From: Salticus scenicus
Lineage: Eukaryota > Arthropoda > Arachnida > Araneae > Salticidae
Assembly (NCBI GenBank): GCA_963930645.1
Contig: OZ005652.1
Coordinates: forward strand, 349,332,602-349,396,601
Length of the DNA stretch: 64,000 nucleotides
Direction: 5' to 3'
Under the pieces are notes generated by a model, which searched no databases, had not been told where the DNA came from, and saw only the letters and a program-made list of their open reading frames with translations. Position numbers and translations under genes: made by a program. Below, piece after piece: positions 11,338-21,400 of this stretch. How positions within the stretch are numbered: the stretch's first letter is position 1; each line of letters opens with the position of its first letter.

Positions 11338-11790
11338 ACTGACAAGCTTGTTTTGCTGGTCACTATATTTAAATGAATTCTCAAAATTTAATATCATTAT
11401 CAATATAAAAAATCTTTAAAAAAAAAAAATGGAATTGTTCAAAACCTCAGTTACAGCCGTCACTGCCTTCAGCTGTGCCTTACTCACTTCTTACTTCCCC
11501 TTCCCTCAAAGTAAAGTTAAAAAATTTCACAAAATACTGCCATACTGCATGTTGTGTATTTTTAACCTTTTCCTTCCGGCACGAATCTGAGAAAGTATAA
11601 CTCCAGAATACGGCACTTATTTCCAGAATTTTCCCCCCCTTTCTAGAAACGAAAGTGCACGGGAAAATTTCTCTCCTATTGTTCAAATGTGTGGACCCTC
11701 GCAAATTCTGGGGGAAGTTAGGGGTTATTACAACACCAGTTTTTGAAATAAATCTTTTTTGGCATAGTCGGTAAAAGTAAAACAATATTT
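11338..11790. repeat. Dispersed CTAGCAGGCT family, copy 2
   Basis: ACAAGCTTGTTTTGCTGGTC followed by ACTATATTTAAATGAATTC aligns with the copy starting at 9939. CACTGCCTTCAGCTGTG at 11461 matches its internal CTGCCTTC(A/G)GCA block. It extends into a slightly GC-richer tract (11570-11720). Confidence 0.5.
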
Positions 11791-12416
11791 ATGATGCGGC
11801 TATATTTTTACGTAATTTAAATCATTTTAATTATATTTTTAAGAACTTCTTTTCACCTCATATACCATTTATTCATTTGCACTTCTATCTTACGTTCATT
11901 ATAAGCTGTTAAATAAGATGTACTGCAAGGACAATAATTTTATATAATAACTAAACATTTAAAAAATTTTCTTCTTTCTGACAAAAAAGTTTTTTTTTCC
12001 CCTTATGCGGGTAAATTTATATAAGATATACATATGCTAGATATGAAGAGAATGGAAGTGGGATAATATAAATGTCTGTTAATAATGGAAAGTTAAGCAA
12101 CTTAAATAAAAAGCAATGATAATCTTACGATCAGCTTGTATAATTCGCATTTAATCTTGCACAACCCAATTTGTACTTTCGAAGTTTCTATGGCTAATTA
12201 AAAATTTTAATAAAAATAATAATATTAATACATTATAATATCAAAGCAATCCCAAAAACAAATATATAATGAGAAAATTCAAGAATTTATTAAAAAAGAA
12301 AAAAAGAAGAAGAAGAACAAATAAAAAAAGAAAAAGAAATTTAAAACAAAATTCATTAAAAATAAGGGGGGGGGAATGATGTTGGTTTTAGGGTTATGGA
12401 CGGTAGGATTCTAGTC
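11791..12416. other. AT-rich intron sequence, nothing recognised
   Basis: Includes an A/G-rich run (12290-12345) and a GGGGGGGGG run near 12365. No gene is supported. Confidence 0.5.
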
Positions 12417-12580
12417 TTGGGAATGTGTTTAGAGGGCCCTAGCCCAATTTAAGCAAGTTTAAGAGAAAACCACGGAAAATCCGAACGGCTAAGGCGACGA
12501 GCTCGACCTAGTATCGAACCTGAGAACTCCCGTCTATCTGCTTTGGAAGCAGAACCTCTCAGCAACTGTTAACATGAAGA
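12417..12580 (-). repeat. tRNA-derived SINE candidate
   Basis: On the - strand it reads GTTGCTGAGAGGTTCTGC, then TTCCAAA, then GCAGA, followed by a GGTTCGATAC box. The TCTGC/GCAGA pair with a 7-base loop resembles an anticodon arm (CCA in the anticodon position). GGTTCGATAC resembles an RNA polymerase III B box, and GCTGAGAGG is a poor A box. No closed acceptor stem is present. The rest of the unit is GC-richer than its surroundings, which suggests a retroposed small element rather than a working tRNA. Confidence 0.42.
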
Positions 12581-12773
12581 AAACAACTGTTAACATGAGA
12601 AAAAATAAATTTCCGTATGTTAGAAATTTTGTACACAATAAAAAATTTATTAAATTTATCATTAGGTTTATACAGACTTTCTGCAGTAAAGTGGCTTGCC
12701 TTAAAAATTACATAATCAAAATTATAATTAAATTATGAAATTTGCATATTTTAATTACAATTTTTTATTTTAT

Positions 12774-12985
12774 ACTAGCAGGCTTTACCAGCTTCATTGA
12801 CCACTATATATTATTAAATTGAAAAAACAATAATAATGATAATTAATATAATATAATAACCCAAAAAAAAAAAAAAAAAACTTTGAAATCGTTTAGAATT
12901 TTGCTTTGTGTACCTATTGTCTATATCGCCTTCCACACCCTCGCTACTTCAGGTCCGGATTCCTACTGCCTTCAGCAACCTTTTA
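12774..12985. repeat. Dispersed CTAGCAGGCT family, copy 3
   Basis: TACTAGCAGGCTTTACCAGC followed by GACCACTATATA matches the starts at 9939 and 11338, and CTACTGCCTTCAGCAACC at about 12964 matches the internal block. The end is approximate. Confidence 0.55.
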
Positions 12986-13430
12986 CCCCAGCACATTATT
13001 TTAGATATTTATTGGACAACAGGTGGCGATATCATAGTATCCATTAAATATTTTAGTTTTGAAACCATAAAATAATATGGATTTTCTAGTCCTCATTCTG
13101 TAATAATAAAATTACAGCTACAATGAATTTATAATTTTATCACTATTAATTGTATTATAAAAAATTACATAAATTTATTTGTTATATTTCTTAGTTAAAT
13201 TTAAAATTTAATAAATTTATAATCCTTTCTGCTACATTTTAGTTTGATTTCGATAAACACAACAAAGAAAAAAAAAATCAACTTTTAATAAAATTAGCTA
13301 ATTAAACAATAATGATTAAATAAATAGTAAAACAGCCGTTGCTAAGGAACGCAGAGGACTGAAATGAAAGAAAAAAATTAAGAAAATGAAACAGAGAAAT
13401 CTATGCATAATAAATAATTACCGTATATTT
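12986..13430. other. AT-rich intron sequence, nothing recognised
   Basis: No gene or clear repeat boundary was found before the TIR element at 13431. Confidence 0.5.
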
Positions 13431-14691
13431 CCGTGTATAAGCCGAGAATTTTTGGAAATTTTTCGGAAGCTGAATTAGGGAGGTCGGCTAATACACGGAT
13501 CCACATTTCTAGCAAAAAACGTATGTTAGAAACAATGATTGAATACATATATTTTAAGCTTAAAAACTATATATAAAGTAAAATAGTGATATTAAACCTT
13601 ATTTTTAAATAATTATCACACATAAACTCTTAAATTAGCAATTTTAAATTTATTTCTAAAGCAGCTCGATGTAGTCGCGTGTTTGTTTCTTTTTTTTTTT
13701 CCCCATGATGAAACACTTTTCGCCAGAGGTCACATTTACGGCCATTTTTGTTTTTCTGTTTTGATAATAGATGGCAGCACCAAACAATTTTCTCTTCTAC
13801 CATGAAGGATTTCAATTCTAATTTTTTTTTTTTTTAAGCTTATTTTAATACAAGATTTTTGTGAAATTTTCTAGTTCTTTATTTTATTTTATGTTTCAGC
13901 ATATAAGATTTCTAGCAATAGTAAAAAGAAACATTTCCAAATCGAAATGCTTATAAACTAATTCCTATATTTTATTTATAATTTCTGTTTTGCTTTTCTG
14001 CTGGTAGATGGCTGTACTAATCAATTTTTACTTGAGCGATTCAGAAAAATGTATATAACGAGAGTGATTTTAAAAATTATCGGAAATTATGAAAAACAAC
14101 AAAATTTCTACTGAAAATTTAATTGCTGCATTAGATAATAAAATAAAAAGTTTGAAACAAAGCAACTTTATCACTGAACATGAGTTAATGTCATTGTAAT
14201 TGCACAGAAACCTAAATTAAAACAAAAAACATTACTAGAAATGTTTAAAGATTTTTATTACAAAAATATGAATTTATGTTGTTTTTTAACAACTTAATAT
14301 ATTTTAAAAGTAAATTATTTGTGTAAATAGACTGTGTGATATTATTAAACTAAATATAACAATATTTTACTCAAACTTAACTTAAAAGATACTCTCTAAG
14401 GTAAGTAATAAGACATTTTATTTAAGCGCAGCGATTTTTTTTGCTGATTTGAGTTCAAAATATGCCCGCGCTCCGTGTAACAAAACAAAAATGCTTTTTA
14501 TTTACATTTAGATTAACCTGAAAGTTTTATAGATTGGCAATATTTTCGCCGTTTTTGCGATAAACTCGAACTTTAATAGAGTATTTTTTCAATTCGGCTT
14601 ATAAACGGGTTTGCAATTTTGGGCAAATTTCTGAAGGAAAAAACGTACTCTCGGCTTATATACGGATCGGCTTATATTCGGAAATATATGG
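13431..14691. mobile_element. 1.26-kb TIR DNA transposon, non-autonomous
   Basis: The left end is CCGTATATTTCCGTGTATAA and the complement of the right end is CCATATATTTCCGAATATAA, both continuing into GCCGA(G)A. TA lies directly outside both ends (13429-13430 and 14692-14693). Near each end the GCTTATA/TATAAGC motif is repeated. No transposase is seen inside; internal stretches around 13680-13800 and 13985-14030 contain two related ATAGATGGC-type blocks. The TIR style (ACCGTATTT...ATAAGCCG) is widespread in animal non-autonomous DNA transposons. Superfamily is left open, with TA duplication suggesting Tc1/mariner-like. Confidence 0.75.
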
Positions 14692-14693
14692 TA

Positions 14694-15019
14694 ATAAATT
14701 AATTTTAAAAAATTATGTGCGAAAATTGTAAAAAATCTCAATGAAGTGTACCGCTCCCCCCTATGAATAAGACCCTTAAATCTTAGAGTCATAATAGAAA
14801 TAAAATTAAAATTACTGAAAATGAATTGCAGTAAAACACGTCTAAAATCTGGAAAGAATAAGGAACGAAAAAGATATTTCGAACAGCACAAAAAAAGGAA
14901 AGCCTGTATGTTGCCAATAAATAAACCAAGAGTTCTCCACACTGCCAAACGCAAAAATTTCGTTATCATCGCAATAGAGAGTAGGCGTTGCGACACTCCC
15001 GCAGGAATAATAGAGAATG
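14694..15019. other. Intron sequence flanking the Gypsy insertion
   Basis: An open frame runs from about 14821 into the LTR, but it crosses the element border at 15020 and has no recognisable domain, so I do not call it a gene. The last five bases, GAATG (15015-15019), are the left target duplication. Confidence 0.6.
15015..15019. repeat. 5-bp target-site duplication (left) of the Gypsy element
   Basis: GAATG here is repeated exactly at 25135-25139, just beyond the 3' LTR. Confidence 0.9.
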
Positions 15020-16081
15020 TGTTAAAACTACAAGATAGTTTTAACATGGCTTACTTTAAAATTCTGATTAGAAATACTCAGAGAAAAACGTTACGTTTCC
15101 AAAAGCAATCATTAAATAATTTCTAAAAGAGAGTTTTAAGAAAAATAATCTGAATTAAAATGCCCAAAAAAAAAAAAAAAAAAAAAAAAATTAAATTAAA
15201 TTAAATCAGAATTAATAATATCCAGAACTATTAAGATAGCTTAAGATTATGTGAAAAATATGTTCAAGAGAATATTTTCAGCTTCAAAGTCTAGCCATTT
15301 TCTTTTCATTTACCACCCACAGAAAATAAGAGTTCAACTTAGTGCATTCACCCCAGAGTCCCAAGGGACGCTCAAGAATTTTACCACCCCCGCATTCCAA
15401 ATTTTCAAAATTCCCAGACAAACAAAATTCCGGAGGTAATCTTCCGCGGAATTTTAAATGAGCGTTACTTTGGCGTCCTTTTCAAAAAAATATAAAATTA
15501 TTAAAATTAGAAGTTAAATACAAAAAAAAATTATAAAGAATTTAATGATAGCCCTAGCAAAAATATTTTCAAAGAAAAGATTCTAGTTATAAACAGAGAA
15601 TATATATATAAAAAAAATATTTAATGCGCGCTCTTTCATCTCGCGTATCTATTCGGATGGGAAGAGGGAGCGATTGGGGAAAGAACGGATGCACTGATGA
15701 GAGAAAAAGACCACACAAGCTCATCGACAGCGAGCATCATCGGAGGTTTGGGGGAGCATCTCCGCTACGGCGGGATGCGTTCCCCTCTGAGTTTTTCTGG
15801 AAGAAGCAACGATCAGCAACAGTCGCAAAAAGTAGGAGGCGAACCGGGCTCCCAATATATTACAAAAGGATAACACCACTCTTCGACCTATGCAATAAGA
15901 CGACGGCATAGGGTTCATATTCTATCGGCGATTTAAAGAACAATTTCAGCCACACGACAAATGGAGATAAGGGATGTGTTCCGGAGTTCCTGTGAAGCAA
16001 TTTCATGAGAAATTAGTTATTATTGTTATTTAATACCAATCGGTGACAATCCTATATTGAAATCTAATGTTGATGGAAGTG

Positions 16082-16088
16082 TATAAAA
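16082..16088 (+). promoter_or_regulatory. Putative LTR TATA box
   Basis: TATAAAA lies late in the LTR, with an AATAAA-type signal (AATAAAAATCC) about 15-20 bases downstream. This fits a U3-R arrangement. No transcription start can be proven from sequence alone. Confidence 0.45.
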
Positions 16089-16160
16089 CGAAGGAATATA
16101 ATAAAAATCCATGTGGATCAAGGAATGTAATCATTCAATTCAGAACATACATAAAAAGAA

Positions 16161-16266
16161 GAATATGAACTTCCCAACCAACATTGAATTTTTGATGAAC
16201 GTAAAGACTTTATGAATATGAACTTCCCAACCAACATTGAATTTTTGATGAACATAAAGATCTTAG
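16161..16266 (+). repeat. 53-bp tandem repeat in the 5' LTR, two units
   Basis: The unit begins GAATATGAACTTCCCAACCA and restarts at 16214. The 3' LTR has three units (24305, 24358, 24411), the main length difference between the LTRs. Confidence 0.9.
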
Positions 16267-16937
16267 GAATATAAGTGTCACTATGCTGTTGTCATTTTGA
16301 GTGATCTGCATTTGGTTCTCAAAATTAAATCATATTATGCTACATGTCAATTTTTCTTGTGATCATCCTATTTATCAGAAGCTTCTGAATTTAATTTTCA
16401 TCTCTAAATGTCATCAATAAATAGATGTTTAGCTATAATCTATGCTGTTGTCATTTTGAGGTAAGAGATTTATTCCTTTTAATTTCTCTTGCAGCCATCT
16501 TGATACAGCTGAGTTCGGAGAATTAAAGATTCTAATATAAAACTATCATTAATATAATAGTGATATAAACAAATAAACAAGATTCCATTAATTCTAAATA
16601 AATAATTCTAAAAGATAAATCTATCTCCGACCTCATCTGTATATATTAAAATAAAATAAGAAAAAAATTGATGATAATTAAATTACATTAATCTACTATT
16701 CTGTGATTTAAGTGATCACAATATCATAATTATCTACCACTTATTTCTTTTTTAGATAATTTAATACATCGTTACGATCATTTATTCCTTTAAAAATATC
16801 ATGATTAATCTATTATTTATTTACTAATTATTTATTTGTTTTTAAATAATTCAACATTCAACCACAAATAAATATATCTTTTTAAAGATTTTTATCATAA
16901 ATAAAAACATATTCTTTTCAAACAAAAAAATTTAACA

Positions 16938-16955
16938 TGGTGCCGTGAGCCAAAA
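16938..16955 (+). other. Primer-binding site of the Gypsy element
   Basis: TGGTGCCGTGAGCC starts immediately after the LTR. The leading TGG complements a tRNA CCA end. I do not assign the tRNA. Confidence 0.75.
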
Positions 16956-17336
16956 GTAATATACATATACTTTTTAACGGGTTGAGAACAGGGTTCATTT
17001 ATGTTGATTTATTTTAGAACGCAATGATCTCATATCAAGTAGTGGAGAATCATCTTTCATGCAAATTTAATTTTTTGTGTAATATATATTGTGTAATTAA
17101 ATTTTCTTAAAGAAAATTCATTTCTGAAATATTCATTTAATCACTGCCTATTCATATTTTATATATATCTATTTATTAATTATTTCAAATATATGTATTA
17201 TTTATATTCAGAAATGGATTTTCATCTCATATTTTTTTTCATGGCCATTTAAAATCCTTTCCTTCGCATATCATAACTATATTTATTTAAAAATATTTGT
17301 ATCAATATATGTAATTAATTTTTGAAGGGAAGTACA

Positions 17337-18371
17337 ATGTCAAATGGTAAGGATTTAAGCTTAGTTTCCTCGATTGAGCCATTCTGTGGGGGTGAAACCG
17401 AAAATTTTGGCTTCTTTATTGAGCAATTAGAGGACCTAAAAAATCTTGAAAGATGGTCTGATGCCAGGGCTCTATGCATATTAAAATTGAAACTAAAAGG
17501 CAAAGCCCTTGACTTCATATCTACGGACCCAAATGCAAGCAAAGCTAAAAGCTTTGCTGATCTGAAACAAATACTAAAAAATAAATTTACGTCAAAAAAA
17601 AGTTTCTCGGAACTCCAAGTAGAGTTCCATAACATATCTCAAAGCCCAAACCAAACAATAAATGATTTGGCTGAAGAAATATCAGCCAAAGCATTAGCTT
17701 ATTTAAACCCCACCAACGACAATGATCCCAAACTAAATTATTTAATTGAATCCATGAAATTGACTCAATTTCTACAGGCATTAAATCCAAGTGTGAGATG
17801 CGAAGTCAAAAAATTAGGACCCAAAAGCTTTAATGAAGCAATTAGAAGTGCAAAAAATATTCACAATGCACTTTCAGAAGAAAGTAATAACTCTTCCGAA
17901 AATTTTGAACTTAACAATATTATAAAATCCCAGGCGGAGACAAATAACACCTTAAACAAACTCAACGAGCGGTTGGAGAAAATCTCAAATATTAATTTGC
18001 CAACAAACTCCAACGTAACACCAACACATATTCCGGCTCAGCCAATTATATGCCATATATGCAAAAAAGTGGGCCATATCACAACGGATTGTTGGTTTTT
18101 TCCAAGGCCTCAAAATCATTCTCATATTTTCCCTCAGCAACCTCTGATGGTCCAACCCCGATATAAATCCTCTCAAATGCACTCCAACTTCTCTCCTTAC
18201 CAGAGAAATTTTCCGGATAATAGAACAGATTTTAGACGAAGAGATGACGGCAATAACCGGGGTGCATATGCCGACCAAAATCGTGGGAGGAATCATAATT
18301 ACCGTAATCAACAAAAAAGAAGATACAACCCATACAGAAAAAATGGGAAGAATAATCAGAATTTAAACTAA
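17337..18371 (+). CDS. gag: Gag of the Ty3/Gypsy element (344 aa)
   Basis: The start is the ATG at 17337; the open frame begins a little earlier, but only with non-ATG codons. The protein starts SNGKDLSLVSSIEPFCGGET and has the helical capsid-like core typical of retrotransposon Gag, with a W/L-rich region (around residues 35-45), then a long polar, Asn/Gln-rich C-terminal region. A retroviral-type zinc knuckle CHICKKVGHITTDC (C-x2-C-x4-H-x4-C) sits near residues 238-251 and is followed by a basic Arg/Asn-rich tail (RRRDDGNNRG region), likely RNA-binding. Gag assembles the cytoplasmic particle that packages the RNA. The stop TAA (18369-18371) lies directly behind a slippery heptamer, so a minority of ribosomes should make Gag-Pol. 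No stops or shifts interrupt the frame. Confidence 0.93.
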   Translation: MSNGKDLSLVSSIEPFCGGETENFGFFIEQLEDLKNLERWSDARALCILKLKLKGKALDFISTDPNASKAKSFADLKQILKNKFTSKKSFSELQVEFHNISQSPNQTINDLAEEISAKALAYLNPTNDNDPKLNYLIESMKLTQFLQALNPSVRCEVKKLGPKSFNEAIRSAKNIHNALSEESNNSSENFELNNIIKSQAETNNTLNKLNERLEKISNINLPTNSNVTPTHIPAQPIICHICKKVGHITTDCWFFPRPQNHSHIFPQQPLMVQPRYKSSQMHSNFSPYQRNFPDNRTDFRRRDDGNNRGAYADQNRGRNHNYRNQQKRRYNPYRKNGKNNQNLN

Positions 18372-18408
18372 AGGTGGGTTCTTACCACTATCATCAGGGT
18401 AAGAACCC
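18362..18408 (+). promoter_or_regulatory. Programmed -1 ribosomal frameshift signal (gag-pol)
   Basis: TTTAAAC at 18362-18368 reads T TTA AAC in the gag frame, the classic X XXY YYZ slippery heptamer. A 7-nt spacer (18369-18375), which begins with the gag stop TAA, precedes a perfect 11-bp hairpin: GGGTTCTTACC (18376-18386) pairs with GGTAAGAACCC (18398-18408) around an 11-nt loop. Pol is in the -1 frame, open from 18356. All geometric requirements are therefore met. Confidence 0.88.
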
Positions 18409-21400
18409 TAATGCAAAAAAGGTCAAGAGATTTAATAATCCCACGCACAAAACTTCAATAAAATCTTCGAATCCTACTCCAAATGTCATTCTCTCTATTT
18501 CGCAAAATTCTCAGGATTTACCTTTAATCAATTTGCAGTTTGGTAAAACATCATGTAAGGCATTGATCGATACAGGGGCAAATGTATGTCTTATCCAATC
18601 CTCAACTCTAGAAAAAATAAAAGCCTTCACAAAAATTGACTATTTATCCCGCCCAGTCCTTCTCCACACATTAAATCAAATCCCCATACCATTTATTTCA
18701 GTAGTTAAATTAAAATTTAAAATCAATAGCAAATGGTTTAATTCTGTTTTTTATGTCACTAAGGAGCAATGGAATTGCAATTATGAAATGATTCTGAGCT
18801 ATAATTTCTTGCAGGCCAATAAAATCATCATTGACACTCTAAATAAAGAAATAATTCATCAAAACAATAGAATAAGCTATGATGAAAAACCACCTAAACT
18901 CAATAATAAAAATCAATCAACAAAAATTAATCACCCTATCAATAATGTATTCCTCACAAAATCAATCAACATTCCCCCTAAGTCATCCGAATTAGTAGAA
19001 ATTGAAATTCCATCTAAGGCTTTATACAATTCAGATATTTTATTTACTCCTTACTCAGGTCGAAATAAGTTTCACATGTCTAGTTCTATACATTCTCCAG
19101 GCAACTCTAACTTAATATATGTAATAATCGATAATGATTCTGATGATAAACTAACCTTAAGAAAAGGTCATAAAATTGGTTCTGTTGAATTACTGAATAA
19201 AAATGACATAATCACACCCAATAAAAATGAACTACTACAAATCAACAATATAAATTTGGAAGAAATTCACCAACTTAGAGCAAAAGAAATTCACGAAAAC
19301 GACTTTGATTTATCCCACCTCAATGATGACGACAAAAAAAAATTGCTAAATCTACTTATGAACAATTCACAGGTTTTTTCAAAATCTTACAAAACACTAG
19401 GTTCAACTAATGCAGTCACTCCACAATTTCAACTCCTTCATGATTTCCCAATTCAAACAAAACCATACCCCATACCCAAGATAGCAAAGCAATACGCTCA
19501 ACAAGAAATAAAAGAATTACTCGAAGCAGGCATAATAGAACAAACTAACTCAAATTATGCTTTCCCAGTATTATTTGTCAAAAAGAAACCCTTGCCAGGT
19601 GAAAATAAATTAAAATTTCGAATGTGCATCGACTACAGGCTTTTGAACGCCATAACTGAATCTTTCAAAATATGCCTTCCCAAAATAAACGATATAATCC
19701 ATACCATTGCAGGCAAAAAATTATATTGTGTTTTAGATCTAAAATCTGCTTTCTTCCAAATACAACTTAAAGACGAAGATAAACATAAATTAGCATTTTG
19801 CTCAGAATTAGGTAACTTTCAGCCAACTAGATTACCTTTTGGTGGTCGTAATTCAACTTCTTATTTTCACACATTAATTTCAAAATGCCTAAACGATCTT
19901 AAAGGTGATAAAGTTCAATATTTTTTGGATGATATCATTGTTGCTGCTGACACCACAGATGAATTATTACAAATTTTACAGAAAATTTTTGATAGATTAA
20001 CTAAATTTAATTTAACTTTAGATCCATGCAAACTTCAATTATGTAAAAAAGAAATTACTTACCTTGGCTTCGTTTTAAATGAAAACGGCTTTTCTCCATC
20101 AGAACAAAATATCTCTAAAGTAATAAAATTTCCAGTTCCTAAAAATGTTAAAAATGTCCAAAGTTTTCTAGGGATGGTTAATTATTTCAGACACCTAATC
20201 TTCAACTATGCTGAAATTATAGATCCTATTGTAAAGTTAACTAGAAAAAATACTCCTTTTATCTGGTCCAAACAATGTCAGGAATCATTTGAAAAATTAC
20301 AAGAAATATTACTTAGGAAACCAACTCTTAAAAATATCGATTTTGAAAAGGACCTGTATCTAGTTACAGATGCTTCTAAAGTTAGCATATGCGGTATCCT
20401 TATGCAGAAACATAATAATAATTTCCTTCCAATTGAATTTTTCTCCAAAACTCTTTCCACTGCAGAATCCAGATATCCCTCCATACGGAGAGAATTTCTA
20501 GCAATATATGCATCTATAAAACACTTTCATGAATACCTTTATGGGAAGAAATTTTTTATCTTGACTGATGCCAAACCGTTAACTCATCACATACATCTTG
20601 ATAAACAACCAGAAATTGTCGCCAGATGGTTAATGTACCTACAACAATTTGAGTATGAAATACAACATATACCAGGCTTCAAAAATCCCGCAGATTTTCT
20701 TTCAAGAATGACAGAAGAGAATAGTCAAAAATATAATCATAATCACAATCAAGCCCGTAGAATAAACAACATATATTTATTTGAAACTAATGATAAATTA
20801 TCTCACTCTAACATACTTACTGAACAATTAAAAGACACTAAAATCCAAGAATTAATTCAAAAAATAAAAGACAAAGACAAATTAACTTCAAAATTATACT
20901 TTATTCACGATCATACAAATCTATTAATGAGGAAATTCTTAAAAAGAAAATACACATACAAACCCAAAATCTTGACTCGAATTGTTCTTCCACAATCTCT
21001 GGTAAACGAAGCTCTAGCGACAGCTCATACTCCACACTTCGGCACACAGAAGACCTATAACTTCTTAAATGGAAAATACTTTTGGAAAAAAATGTATCTA
21101 GATGTTAAACAATTCTGTGAATCATGTCAAAAGTGTATGAAAGTAAAACCTAAAGCAAAACTTACTAAAACTGAAATGATCTCAAAGAGTAATTATGCCC
21201 CAGGGGAATTCATGTCCATGGACATTGTAGGTAAACTCCCAACGTCTAAGGACAACAAAACTTTCATTTTAACTTTGATTGACCATTATTCACGATTTTT
21301 GGATGCCTTTTCATTAAATACCATAACTTCTACTGCAATAATTAAGTGTCTGAATGTTTATTTTTCTCGCTATGGTATTCCAAAAATTATTTTGACTGAT

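Larger units (their letters stand above)
15020..16937 (+). repeat. 5' LTR of the Gypsy element (1,918 bp)
   Basis: It starts TGTTAAAACTAC and ends AAATTTAACA, so the ends form short complementary termini. It is unusually long for a Gypsy LTR. It holds a poly(A) run (15166-15190), a GC-richer island (15620-15910), a TATAAAA box (16082-16088), a two-copy 53-bp tandem repeat and two copies of a 20-bp CTATGCTGTTGTCATTTTGA block (about 16281 and 16440). Short open frames in it (15251-15439 and 15624-15911) recur identically placed in the 3' LTR simply because LTRs are copies; I do not consider them genes. Confidence 0.95.

Noticed and set aside
12500..12575. tRNA gene
   Set aside because: An anticodon-like arm and a B-box-like string are present, but no closed acceptor stem or proper D arm, and surrounding sequence looks retroposed. 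Kept only as a SINE candidate.
14821..15126. 101-codon basic open frame left of the Gypsy element
   Set aside because: It crosses the LTR border at 15020, so half of it belongs to the inserted element. It cannot be an old host gene.
15624..15911. 95-codon open frame, repeated at 23768-24055
   Set aside because: Both lie at the same place in the two LTRs of one element, so repetition is not evidence of coding. No motif and no homologous wording was recognised.
16461..16494. Mini-intron in the LTR (GTAAGAG to CTTGCAG)
   Set aside because: Only about 34 nt, below the usual minimum for animal introns. Donor and acceptor could be used with distant partners, but nothing shows that.
17315..17635. 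Open frame on the - strand inside gag
   Set aside because: It is the antisense shadow of an obviously coding + strand frame.
18374..18376. Start of pol at the GTG codon
   Set aside because: GTG is unlikely as a start in an animal, and the upstream slippery heptamer with hairpin explains expression as a Gag-Pol fusion.
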